DNA of 64,000 nt from Mucilaginibacter saanensis (lineage in GTDB: Bacteria; Bacteroidota; Bacteroidia; Sphingobacteriales; Sphingobacteriaceae), in the NCBI RefSeq assembly GCF_014200575.1, contig NZ_JACHBZ010000001.1, positions 1-64,000 on the forward strand, read 5' to 3'. Under the pieces are notes generated by a model. It did not search any database. It was not told where the DNA came from and was given only the letters and a program-made list of their open reading frames with translations. Below are positions 7,227-15,629 of the stretch, in pieces. The translations under genes and the position numbers were made by a program. Every line of letters begins with the position of its first letter. The first letter of the stretch is position 1.

Positions 7227-8432
7227 TTATTCAAGCTCTCTCTTGAACGTTGGTTTCAAATTATAAGAACTAAGCTCTTTTTCGATAAGGAGTTCCGCAT
7301 ATTTCAAGTCTTCATAATTGCTACATATAATAGCATCATGTAAGGTTAATACAATCTTGCCCTCATTCTGCATTTTATAAAAGACTGAATCAATCATTAT
7401 TGAAGCTTCAAATTCTTGCAGAGCCGTAGCAAAATTAGCATGATTGAATTGTTTATATAAGGTGATATAATGAAAAATAGTAGGAAATTGATTAACAAAA
7501 GCTTTCTTTATTGGAGGTAATTGTTTTGAGTTCCTACAAAAAAAAACTTCTTTGAAGAACTGCTGTTTAAACTCATTTCTTGAACCAGAGAAGTTAGAAC
7601 ATTTTAACAAATAGTCGTAAATTTTCCCTTCTTCACATAATGTCTTAAACAATATGAAATCAGGAGGAAGATTATCTGGATGGTAAGCTTTTAGAGCCTT
7701 CATTTTTTCAATTATTATAGGGATACATAGCAAAACCTGAGAATTAGAAATATCGGTCATTTTTAAAGAAGCACCGTTAAAATCTATAAGTTTTCTTTTT
7801 GTTCTTTGGGTTTGGGTAAGATTTGAATAAGTTCGGCTCTTCGAATCTGGCCTTACTGCAAAAAAATCCCCATAAAAATATCCTAATAAATTTAAATCTG
7901 TTCTTTGAACAGCAATTAATATATCCCTTCTACTTTCCGGAAGTTTACCATATTTAGCTTCTAAGTACTTTATGCCTTCTTCGTTTAGCTTAATGTTTTT
8001 TTTTATGATATTCAGCTGTTTAATATCCATTAATTGAGATTGTTGTCTATGATTCAGCTTTTTAATCAATGAAGAATCAAGACTTAGAAATTCAATTTGA
8101 TATACTAATTGAGTTTCTATTGAAGGGTGGAGTTTAAACAATGAGGAATGAACACCTTGTTGATGTTGCTTAACTTTAACAATATACCTCTTATCCTGTA
8201 AATATTTTAAAACATCAGTTACTACTTTGCCCTTTTGAAAAAGCTCTTTCAATAACTCAGTACAGAGCGGAATCCCCTTTTCATATTCATCTTTAGCAAA
8301 AGTTCGTTTCCAAACCAAGTGATGTAAAATGTAATAATAATTAATCTGAAGTGAAATACTTGGTTTACCTGATGGGGTTGTGATTTCTAAACGTACAGCA
8401 TCGTAAGCTGCAACGGGTAAGAAAAAAAGCAT
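7227..8432 (-). CDS. Family A DNA polymerase-like protein
   Basis: The product is 401 residues. Three blocks in the right order recall the palm and fingers of family A polymerases. A motif A-like stretch, MTDISNSQVLLCI, has the metal-binding Asp position. A fingers-like helix follows, SRNEFKQQFFKEVFF, with the Arg/Lys and aromatic pattern. A motif C-like stretch, IVLTLHDAIICS, corresponds to the HD of Pol I. The segment ALQEFEASIMIDSVFYKMQNEG preceding motif C also fits. There is no 3'-5' or 5'-3' exonuclease domain and the N-terminal 180 residues are not recognised. It may replicate or repair an element, or act as a defence polymerase. The assignment rests on motif reading only. Confidence 0.45.
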   Translation of the reverse strand: MLFFLPVAAYDAVRLEITTPSGKPSISLQINYYYILHHLVWKRTFAKDEYEKGIPLCTELLKELFQKGKVVTDVLKYLQDKRYIVKVKQHQQGVHSSLFKLHPSIETQLVYQIEFLSLDSSLIKKLNHRQQSQLMDIKQLNIIKKNIKLNEEGIKYLEAKYGKLPESRRDILIAVQRTDLNLLGYFYGDFFAVRPDSKSRTYSNLTQTQRTKRKLIDFNGASLKMTDISNSQVLLCIPIIIEKMKALKAYHPDNLPPDFILFKTLCEEGKIYDYLLKCSNFSGSRNEFKQQFFKEVFFCRNSKQLPPIKKAFVNQFPTIFHYITLYKQFNHANFATALQEFEASIMIDSVFYKMQNEGKIVLTLHDAIICSNYEDLKYAELLIEKELSSYNLKPTFKRELE

Positions 8433-8440
8433 GAAGGATA

Positions 8441-8482
8441 CGTAAAAAATGAAACAGCTACGCTGTTCGATTGCATTTTACG
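8441..8482. repeat. Stem-loop just upstream of the polymerase-like gene
   Basis: CGTAAAA (8441-8447) pairs with TTTTACG (8476-8482), TG with CA inside it, and ACAGC-tac-GCTGT (8454-8466) forms an inner stem. The element ends nine bases before the start codon of the minus-strand gene at 8432. It could be a cruciform operator or origin-like site, or a 5'-leader hairpin affecting translation of that gene. Confidence 0.35.
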
Positions 8483-8907
8483 ATTCCCCATAGATTACCA
8501 TTTTTCAACAGTACAATAGGAAGTGGGCTTTCCTACCACATAATCTGTTATGATTTATCTTATATTTTCAATTATATAAAAGATATCTTAAAGGAAAAAA
8601 CATTTTTGTTCAAATGATAATTCAATTACAATTAACAACAACAAATCGTCATCATTTAAGTGGGGGGAATTATAATCTCATTCAAACAAGAAAATTTTTT
8701 TCATTTGAAATTAATTTCTCAACTTTATGGCGTAATTCAAAGTATTGATTTTACAACTAACAAAATCGGTGGAAACATTCTATTTAAGCCTTAAAATACA
8801 CGGGCAATTTTAGAAATATTCCTGCAATAAATTTATCAAATACTCAATCTCATTTAATCATCTTTCTGATTTTAAGTGAATTTTATTTGATGTGATTTTT
8901 TTCACCG
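8483..8907. other. AT-rich non-coding stretch
   Basis: No credible ORF is seen. The stretch contains runs such as AATTCAATTACAATTAACAACAACAAAT, one GC-rich spot (AAGTGGGGGGAATT near 8660) and an imperfect inverted pair AGGAA/TTTCCT around 8519-8537. It separates two divergent genes and may hold their promoters or an origin-like region, but nothing specific can be assigned. Confidence 0.3.
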
Positions 8908-9249
8908 ATGAACGATTCGTTCGTGCAAGATTTAATAATTGAAAATAAGAATCTTAAAGAAACTATTTTTTCCCTTACTCAATCTAATGCTTTATTAGCT
9001 GAAACTAACTCTAAATTAGTTTTAGAAAAGGAGCAATTAAGATTTCATGAAACAGAGTTTAGTTTAATTAAAGCAGGTATTCAAAATATTAAGGAGGATA
9101 CCGGAATAATTAAAGATATAGTTGCTTTCATGAAAACTATATTCACAAAGGCAAAAATTAAGAACCCGTCAGAAAAGAAAAAAACATCTAAAGATGAACG
9201 TGTTTCAAATCTTCAAATGAAGATTATTAATTCTAAAAAGTTATTTTAA
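8908..9249 (+). CDS. Coiled-coil hypothetical protein
   Basis: The product is 113 residues. Residues 5-50 form a heptad-like coiled coil (LIIENKNLKETIFSLTQSNALLAETNSKLVLEKEQL). Residues 50-75 are a shorter amphipathic helix, and the tail from about 85 is strongly basic (KIKNPSEKKKTSKDERV), which suggests nucleic acid contact. The family is not recognised. A 13-bp palindrome, GAACGA-t-TCGTTC (8910-8922), overlaps the start codon and might be an autoregulatory site. A good terminator follows, so it forms its own transcription unit. Confidence 0.5.
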   Translation: MNDSFVQDLIIENKNLKETIFSLTQSNALLAETNSKLVLEKEQLRFHETEFSLIKAGIQNIKEDTGIIKDIVAFMKTIFTKAKIKNPSEKKKTSKDERVSNLQMKIINSKKLF

Positions 9250-9272
9250 AGTAAAACTTAACGGCCTTGCTA

Positions 9273-9297
9273 ACCTTATCTAACGATAAGGTTTTTT
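9273..9297 (+). terminator. Rho-independent terminator
   Basis: ACCTTATC-taac-GATAAGGT followed by six T residues lies 24 bp after the coiled-coil gene. It is a compact stem with a T-run and closes the accessory region before the GC content rises. Confidence 0.85.
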
Positions 9298-9372
9298 ATG
9301 TTTAAATTTGTGTTTGAGAGCCTTACAAAAGTTGACAATTTGGTTGACAAATGAAGCTAAAAATTGATAAAA

Positions 9373-9948
9373 ATGACAGAAAATAAAAATGGAAAAGTGC
9401 CTTCACATACTCAAAAGATAACATTTGGTAATGGGTGTTTTTGGTGCACCGAAGCCATATTTCAAGCGCTTAAGGGCGTAATAGCTGTAACATCAGGCTA
9501 CATGGGCGGCAAGGTTTTAAACCCAACCTATGAGCAGGTGTGTACTGGTGCTACCGGACATGCCGAAGTAATTGAGCTGGAGTACGATGCCGATGTGCTG
9601 TCATTAGATGAATTACTGCTGGTGTTTTTTAAAACACATAACCCTACTACATTAAACCGCCAGGGAAATGATGTGGGTACACAATACCGTTCGGCCATAT
9701 TTTATACTACCGACGAGCAAAAACAGGCCTCCGAAGCCATGATTAAAACACTTACCGATGCAAAAGTATTTGATAGCCCGATAGTTACCGAGATTGCCCT
9801 GGCAAGTGAATTCTACAAAGCCGAAAATTATCATCAGAACTATTTTAATGATAATCCCAATAACTCGTACTGTGCGTTTGTTATCCAGCCAAAACTGAAT
9901 AAATTTGCCAAGGAGTTTACGGACAAAATTAAGCCGGAACTATTGTAA
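9373..9948 (+). CDS. msrA: Peptide-methionine (S)-S-oxide reductase
   Basis: MsrA reduces methionine-S-sulfoxide in proteins, using a cysteine thiol regenerated by thioredoxin. From the ATG at 9373 the product is 191 residues; an in-frame TTG at 9364 is disfavoured. The active site FGNGCFWCTEAIF is near the N-terminus with Cys22 as nucleophile and Cys25 nearby, followed by the family landmarks GYMGG, PTYEQVCTGATGHAEVIE, FFKTHNPTTLNRQGNDVGTQYRSAIFY and AENYHQNYF. It has no signal peptide, so it acts in the cytoplasm. It is the first gene of the higher-GC chromosomal part and appears monocistronic. Confidence 0.93.
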   Translation: MTENKNGKVPSHTQKITFGNGCFWCTEAIFQALKGVIAVTSGYMGGKVLNPTYEQVCTGATGHAEVIELEYDADVLSLDELLLVFFKTHNPTTLNRQGNDVGTQYRSAIFYTTDEQKQASEAMIKTLTDAKVFDSPIVTEIALASEFYKAENYHQNYFNDNPNNSYCAFVIQPKLNKFAKEFTDKIKPELL

Positions 9949-10105
9949 ATTAAAAGCGAAGGCCCACAGGATTTAAAAATATGCCATGGCATGAGATTGC
10001 TTCGTCGTTACTCCCCGCGATGACGTGAAGGAAATACTTCATCAGTGATTTGTTTCAGGATCTCACGTAATTATTATATTCCGGCAGGAGCCATCTACAT
10101 CAAAA

Positions 10106-10954
10106 ATGAAAAAAAGCTATAACTACTTAATACCAGTCCTTTTAATACTCGGCGCCTGCGCATCAAAAAAGGTAACTACAACAACTGTTAACACCAGCAC
10201 CGCAAATCAGGTTGCTGTAGTCAATACCAATACCTCCATTACTAATGATGGTAAAATATGGGCCTCGTTATGGCAGCAGCGGGCTGCGGAATACAAGGCC
10301 CTATGTTTCCAGGCCTATAATATTGCCAGGCAAAGGGTTGATGAAGGGGTAAAGCTTACCAGCGACAAACCGCTGGCCATTGTAACCGATATTGATGAAA
10401 CATTGTTGGATAACAGTCCGTATGATGCAAAGCGTGCCTTGCAGAACCTGGACTATACCGATGCAACCTGGAAACAGTGGACCGATAAGGCCATTGCTGA
10501 TACCGTTCCAGGAGCGCCTGCATTTTTCAGATACGCGGGATCAAAAGGGGTAACTATTTTTTACATTACCAACCGGAATGAAAATGAGCGTGCAGCCACC
10601 TTGTTTAACCTGCAACGGTATGGCCTGCCTAATACTGATGATGAGCATTTGTTGTTAAGACAGGGTAATTCAAGCAAGGAGAGCCGCAGGCAGGACGTGT
10701 TAAAAACGCACAATATATTGTTGCTTTGCGGCGATAACCTGCCCGATTTTGATTTATTGTATGATAACCATCCGTCAGAAGAAAATCGTGCGGCAACTAC
10801 GCAAAAGTTGCAAAAGGAATTTGGGAAACGGTTTATTGTAATACCCAACCCCTCATACGGTGATTTTGAGGGCGCTTTGTTTCAATTTAATTACAAGCTT
10901 AACGCCGCCCAGAAAGACTCCGTTATCCGGGCCAAAGTAAAAGCTGTTAAATAA
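10106..10954 (+). CDS. 5'-nucleotidase, lipoprotein e(P4) family (acid phosphatase)
   Basis: This is a HAD-superfamily class C acid phosphatase that removes phosphate from nucleotides and other monoesters at the cell envelope. The product is 282 residues with a lipoprotein signal (LLILGACAS, Cys18). The Asp nucleophile lies in AIVTDIDETLLDNSPY (Asp95 and Asp97), and the second signature, LLLCGDNLPDFDLLYD, supplies the metal-binding aspartates. ITNRNENER matches the conserved middle motif. The length is typical for e(P4)-like proteins. It stands alone between msrA and the cryptochrome, with a 223-bp gap after it. Confidence 0.88.
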   Translation: MKKSYNYLIPVLLILGACASKKVTTTTVNTSTANQVAVVNTNTSITNDGKIWASLWQQRAAEYKALCFQAYNIARQRVDEGVKLTSDKPLAIVTDIDETLLDNSPYDAKRALQNLDYTDATWKQWTDKAIADTVPGAPAFFRYAGSKGVTIFYITNRNENERAATLFNLQRYGLPNTDDEHLLLRQGNSSKESRRQDVLKTHNILLLCGDNLPDFDLLYDNHPSEENRAATTQKLQKEFGKRFIVIPNPSYGDFEGALFQFNYKLNAAQKDSVIRAKVKAVK

Positions 10955-11177
10955 TATAAGGTATTGGATTTTTATAGATATAGCTTATATTTATCTGATA
11001 ATTAAGCTGCAAAATTGTGTTTTTATATGATTAAGCTTATTTAAACAAGCTTTTTAACTGTATAAAAAACAGGAAAAATGTTGGGTTGGTGTCAAATATT
11101 GCGGCAAAGTGTGTGTATGACACAAATAAATTGCAAATTTGTGGTCTGCATAAATTCAGTTAACACCCTGTTTAACT

Positions 11178-12503
11178 ATGAGCGAAAAGACAATATTGGT
11201 TTGGTTTAGAAATGACTTGCGCATACATGATAACGAAATTTTGTTAGAAGCTGTTCGCAAGGCTGATAGCGTATTGCCTGTTTATTGCTTTGACCCATAT
11301 TATTTTCAGCATACAGCATCCTGTTCATCAAAAACCGGCAATTTTCGCACCCGTTTTCTTTTAGAGGCTGTAGCCGATCTGCGCAAAAGCCTGCAGGCGT
11401 ATGGGGCCGAACTGATCGTCAGAACAGGTAACCCTGCCGAAATATTACCACAGCTTGCAGAACAATACCAGGTAAATGAGGTATATCATCATCGTGAGGT
11501 GGCTTATGAAGAAACAGGGATTTCTGAACAGGTGGAGGCCGCTTTGTGGAAAATGAGGCTTAACCTCAAGCATTTTATTGGCCATACATTGTATCATAAA
11601 GAAGATTTGCCTTTCCCGATCAAGGATATTCCCGATAGTTTCCCGGTGTTTAAAAAGAAGGTGGAGCGCGACAGCAATGTACGCCCCTGCGTGCCTACAC
11701 CAGAGCATATTGTTACTCCTGAAATTACAGATGCCGGCGAACTGCCAACCTTGCAGCAATTAGGTTTAAACGAACCTGTTGACGATGTAAGGGCTACCAA
11801 TTATTTTCAGGGCGGCGAAACTGCAGCTTTGGCGCAATTGCATCAATTTTTTTCAAAAAGCGAGCAGTCTGGCAAATCAAAAAGTTCCCGTAATAGTCAT
11901 ATAAATAGTAATTCATCAAAGTTATCACCATGGCTGGCGGTGGGCTGCATATCGCCCAGGCAGGTTTATTGGGAGATATTTAAACATATGCAGGATAGCA
12001 GCTACGCACAAAATGCAGGTATGCTGAAGCTGGAACTGTTATGGCGCGATTATTTCAGGTTTATGTTTAAAAAACATGGGCAAAAATTTATCAAGGCAAA
12101 AACCGCCGAAGACGAAGCAGAAGTACAAGCCACCAGCGAGCTTGAGTTTAACCGCTGGGCAAATGGCGAAACCGGCGTTCCGTATATTGATGCCTGCATG
12201 CATGAGCTTAATGCTACCGGGTATATCTGTAACCAATGCAGGCAAATAGTGGCTACCTATCTGGTACATGACCTTAAGGCCGACTGGACCCGCGGCGCAG
12301 CTTATTTTGAAGAAAAGCTGATTGATTACTCGCCGGCCAGCAACTGGGGTAACTGGGCATTCATAGCCGGGATTAATGATGCCAAAGAAAGTAAATATGT
12401 TATTGCTGCCATGCAGCCCAAGGAGCTGGAAACCCAAAGCGACTTTGTAACCACCTGGCAATCCTCGCCAAAAGACGAAGCCGGCGACCTGATTCACGCA
12501 TAA
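11178..12503 (+). CDS. DASH-family cryptochrome/photolyase
   Basis: A flavoprotein of the photolyase superfamily; DASH members bind FAD and a folate antenna and repair cyclobutane dimers in single-stranded DNA. The product is 441 residues. DASH-type landmarks are VWFRNDLRIHDNE at the start, FRTRFLLEAVADLRKSL, LYHKEDLPFPIKDIPDSFPVFKKKVER, and the FAD-binding C-terminal half with SPWLAVGCISPRQVYWE, LLWRDYFRFMFKKHG and the helix around ATGYICNQCRQIVATYLVHDL. A short Ser/Asn-rich insertion precedes SPWLAVG. A second, distinct photolyase gene lies at 31512-32825, and the two share only the general fold. Confidence 0.9.
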   Translation: MSEKTILVWFRNDLRIHDNEILLEAVRKADSVLPVYCFDPYYFQHTASCSSKTGNFRTRFLLEAVADLRKSLQAYGAELIVRTGNPAEILPQLAEQYQVNEVYHHREVAYEETGISEQVEAALWKMRLNLKHFIGHTLYHKEDLPFPIKDIPDSFPVFKKKVERDSNVRPCVPTPEHIVTPEITDAGELPTLQQLGLNEPVDDVRATNYFQGGETAALAQLHQFFSKSEQSGKSKSSRNSHINSNSSKLSPWLAVGCISPRQVYWEIFKHMQDSSYAQNAGMLKLELLWRDYFRFMFKKHGQKFIKAKTAEDEAEVQATSELEFNRWANGETGVPYIDACMHELNATGYICNQCRQIVATYLVHDLKADWTRGAAYFEEKLIDYSPASNWGNWAFIAGINDAKESKYVIAAMQPKELETQSDFVTTWQSSPKDEAGDLIHA

Positions 12504-12654
12504 ATCAATATATTTTAATATATGCTGTTAAACCATTTTCAAAAACAAGGCTCCATAAATAGTGCTTTTATCGGGTTAAATATGTTATGATGTAAATATT
12601 AAACAGATATAAATTTCTTTGCAATTAATTATGAAGTATATAAGCCTATATGCT

Positions 12655-12662
12655 TACTTTTG
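12655..12662 (+). promoter_or_regulatory. -7 box for the 2-oxoglutarate dehydrogenase E1 gene
   Basis: TACTTTTG matches the Bacteroidetes -7 consensus TAnnTTTG. Transcription would start near 12669, leaving a leader of about 18 bases before the ATG at 12687. This excludes the in-frame TTG at 12660 as a start, because it lies inside the box. Confidence 0.45.
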
Positions 12663-12686
12663 TACCGTTTACAAGATCAGTTTCTC

Positions 12687-15506
12687 ATGGATCGTCTCAA
12701 TTATATAAATAGCGGCAACGCAGACTACATTAATACCTTATACGATAGCTACAAACAAAATCCCGAATCGGTTGACTTTGGATGGCAAAAATTTTTTGAA
12801 GGCTTCGATTTCGGAAAAGACACGCAGGCTGCAGCCGGAACCGCTGCACCAAGCGCCGGCGATAAAACCCCTGACCATTTTTTAAAAGAGATTAACGTAC
12901 TCAACATGATTGATGGGTACCGCTCACGTGGTCACCTGTTTGCCAAAACCAACCCCGTACGCGAGCGCCGTCATTATTTCCCCGGTAAAGAACTGGAAAC
13001 CTTTGGCCTGAGTGAAGCTGATATGGATACCGTTTTTAACGCCGGAGTTGAAGTTGGTTTAGGAGCTGCCACCCTGCGCGACATTCGCCAGTTGTTGGAA
13101 GATACCTATTGCCGTGCCATAGGGGCCGAGTACAAGTACATTCGCAACCCTATAAAGATCAAATGGTTTGAAGAAAGGATGGAAAGCCGCCGCAATACAC
13201 CTTCATTTACCATTGATGAGAAAAAGCTGATGCTGAATAAGCTCAACGAAGCGGTAACTTTCGAAAACTTTTTAGGTACCAAGTTCCTGGGCCAGAAACG
13301 TTTTTCGCTTGAAGGTGCTGAAGCGCTGATCCCGTCATTGGATTCTGTTATTAAAACAGGTGCCGATCTGGGTATCGAGGAGTTTATTATCGGTATGGCT
13401 CACCGCGGCAGGTTAAACGTGCTTACCAACATCATGGAGAAAACCTATAAAGAGGTGTTTTCTGAATTTGAAGGTAAAAACTTTGATTCTGAATCGCCTT
13501 TTGGTGGTGATGTGAAATACCACCTTGGTTTTTCAACCGATGTAACTACATCAAACGGCAAAAAAGTTCACCTGAGCCTTTGCCCTAACCCATCGCACCT
13601 GGAAGCGGTTGACCCGGTTGTTGAAGGGATCACCCGTTCAAAGATCGACTTTAAATACAATGGTGATCATTCCAAGATCGCCCCTATATTAATCCATGGT
13701 GATGCCTCTGTTGCAGGCCAGGGAATTGTTTACGAAGTTTTACAAATGGAAAAACTGGATGGCTACCGCACAGGTGGTACCATTCACCTGGTTATCAATA
13801 ACCAGATAGGTTTTACCACCAACTATAAAGATGCCCGTTCAAGTACTTATTGTACCGATGTGGCTAAAACTGTATTATCGCCGGTGTTTCACGTAAATGG
13901 CGATGATGTGGAAGCGTTAGCCTACGTGGTTAACCTGGCTATGGAGTACCGCCAGGTGTTTAACGAAGATGTGTTTATTGACATTTTATGTTACCGCCGT
14001 TATGGTCATAATGAGGCTGATGAACCAAAATTCACCCAGCCGTTATTATACAAAGCCATTGAGGCACATTCTAATCCACTAAAAATCTACAATCAGAAAT
14101 TAGTGGCCGAAGGCAGCATTGATGACAGCCTGCTAAAATCAATGGAAAAAACTTTCCGTGATGAACTGCAGCAAAAACTGGATGAATCTAAGGCTGAAGA
14201 TAGGTTTACCGAAACTATTGCCATGTTTGAAGGCGCCTGGAGCGGATTGCATTTGGCCAGCCACAAAGAGCTTGTTTCGGCTGTTGATACATCGGTAACA
14301 AAAGAAGAAATTATTGAAATTGGTAATAAGTTAACCACCCTGCCGCCTAATAAAGAGTTTTTCAAAAAAATTGAGAAATTGTTTGAAGACCGCAAAACCA
14401 TGGTAAACGATACCCAGGTTTTTGATTGGGCCATGGCCGAACTATTGGCTTATGGTACTTTGTTAAAAGATGGTTACCCGGTAAGGTTAAGCGGCGAGGA
14501 TGTTAAACGTGGTACTTTCTCTCACCGTCACGCGGTGTTAACGCTGGTTGATTCGGAAGATGAATATACCCCGCTGGCTACTATTGATCCCGAAACTAAA
14601 TTAAGTATATACAACTCCTTACTGTCTGAGTATGGTGTATTAGGTTTTGAATATGGCTACGCCCTGGCTAACCCTAATGCATTAACGATATGGGAAGCGC
14701 AGTTTGGCGATTTCTTTAACGGAGCGCAAATTATTGTTGACCAGTACATAGCCAGTGCCGAAACTAAATGGCAACGTGGTAATGGTTTGGTGATGTTGTT
14801 GCCGCATGGTTACGAGGGTCAGGGTCCTGAACACTCGTCAGCGCGTGTAGAGCGTTTTATGGAGCTTTGTGCCGATGATAATATCCAGGTGGCCAATTGT
14901 ACTACCCCTGCCAATTTCTTCCACATATTACGCAGGCAAATGCACCGTGATTTCCGCAAGCCATTGATCATATTTACACCAAAAAGCTTGCTGCGCAGTC
15001 CTAAATGTGTATCTGCTATTGATGAGTTTACTGGTGGTAAATTTCATGAACTGATTGATGATACTTACGCCGATGTTAAAAAGGTAAAACGCGTATTACT
15101 ATGTACCGGTAAAGTATATTATGACCTGCTGGAAAAACAACAGGTTGATAAACGCAAGGATGTGGCCATTGTACGTGTAGAGCAATTGTACCCTACACCG
15201 GTTACCCAGATATTAAAGGTTAAAGCCAAATACGATAAAGCTACCGAGTTTATATGGGTTCAGGAAGAGCCTGAAAACATGGGGGCATGGCCGTATATAT
15301 GCCGTAAATTTCATAACGATAAAATCCTGAAGTTAAATGTGATTTCCAGGATTGAGGGAAGTAGTACGGCTACTGGTTTTGCCAAACAACATGCCGCACA
15401 ACAGGCTTATATTGTTTCAAAAGCATTTGAAGCACCTGCCGGTAAAGTGGTAAAGGAAGAGATAAAAAAGACAACCAAAAAAATGGCTGACGCCGGAGCT
15501 GATTGA
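12687..15506 (+). CDS. sucA: 2-oxoglutarate dehydrogenase E1 component
   Basis: The thiamine-dependent E1 decarboxylates 2-oxoglutarate and passes the succinyl group to the lipoyl domains of E2 in the citrate cycle. The product is 939 residues from the ATG at 12687, typical for OdhA/SucA. Landmarks are the N-terminal E2-binding segment (LYDSYKQNPESVDFGWQKFF), the dehydrogenase core with GMAHRGRLNVL and HGDASVAGQGIVYE, the NNQIGFTT stretch, CYRRYGHNEADEP, and the C-terminal transketolase-like part with LPHGYEGQGPEHSSAR. The E2 gene follows after 123 bp in the same direction. No E3 (lipoamide dehydrogenase) gene is in the window. Confidence 0.96.
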   Translation: MDRLNYINSGNADYINTLYDSYKQNPESVDFGWQKFFEGFDFGKDTQAAAGTAAPSAGDKTPDHFLKEINVLNMIDGYRSRGHLFAKTNPVRERRHYFPGKELETFGLSEADMDTVFNAGVEVGLGAATLRDIRQLLEDTYCRAIGAEYKYIRNPIKIKWFEERMESRRNTPSFTIDEKKLMLNKLNEAVTFENFLGTKFLGQKRFSLEGAEALIPSLDSVIKTGADLGIEEFIIGMAHRGRLNVLTNIMEKTYKEVFSEFEGKNFDSESPFGGDVKYHLGFSTDVTTSNGKKVHLSLCPNPSHLEAVDPVVEGITRSKIDFKYNGDHSKIAPILIHGDASVAGQGIVYEVLQMEKLDGYRTGGTIHLVINNQIGFTTNYKDARSSTYCTDVAKTVLSPVFHVNGDDVEALAYVVNLAMEYRQVFNEDVFIDILCYRRYGHNEADEPKFTQPLLYKAIEAHSNPLKIYNQKLVAEGSIDDSLLKSMEKTFRDELQQKLDESKAEDRFTETIAMFEGAWSGLHLASHKELVSAVDTSVTKEEIIEIGNKLTTLPPNKEFFKKIEKLFEDRKTMVNDTQVFDWAMAELLAYGTLLKDGYPVRLSGEDVKRGTFSHRHAVLTLVDSEDEYTPLATIDPETKLSIYNSLLSEYGVLGFEYGYALANPNALTIWEAQFGDFFNGAQIIVDQYIASAETKWQRGNGLVMLLPHGYEGQGPEHSSARVERFMELCADDNIQVANCTTPANFFHILRRQMHRDFRKPLIIFTPKSLLRSPKCVSAIDEFTGGKFHELIDDTYADVKKVKRVLLCTGKVYYDLLEKQQVDKRKDVAIVRVEQLYPTPVTQILKVKAKYDKATEFIWVQEEPENMGAWPYICRKFHNDKILKLNVISRIEGSSTATGFAKQHAAQQAYIVSKAFEAPAGKVVKEEIKKTTKKMADAGAD

Positions 15507-15629
15507 TAGTTTCTGTGGCCGGTTGGGTGTTTCAGGTGTTAAGCTAACAACTATTTACACCAATCTCGCAACAGGCACCCATAACTAGCAACCCGCAACT
15601 AAAAATACAAAATCTACAATTACTAAAAT

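Noticed and set aside
9300..9372. A remnant of an integrase start codon region (ATGAAGCTAAAAATTGAT)
   Set aside because: The frame closes after eleven codons and no integrase homology can be seen, so this remains a vague resemblance.
12039..12497. A 152-codon minus-strand frame over the cryptochrome gene
   Set aside because: The plus-strand protein is plainly a DASH cryptochrome across the whole interval; the antisense frame has no recognisable features.
12660..12686. TTG at 12660 as the start of the 2-oxoglutarate dehydrogenase E1 gene
   Set aside because: The TTG lies inside the probable -7 box TACTTTTG, and the ATG at 12687 gives the normal family N-terminus.
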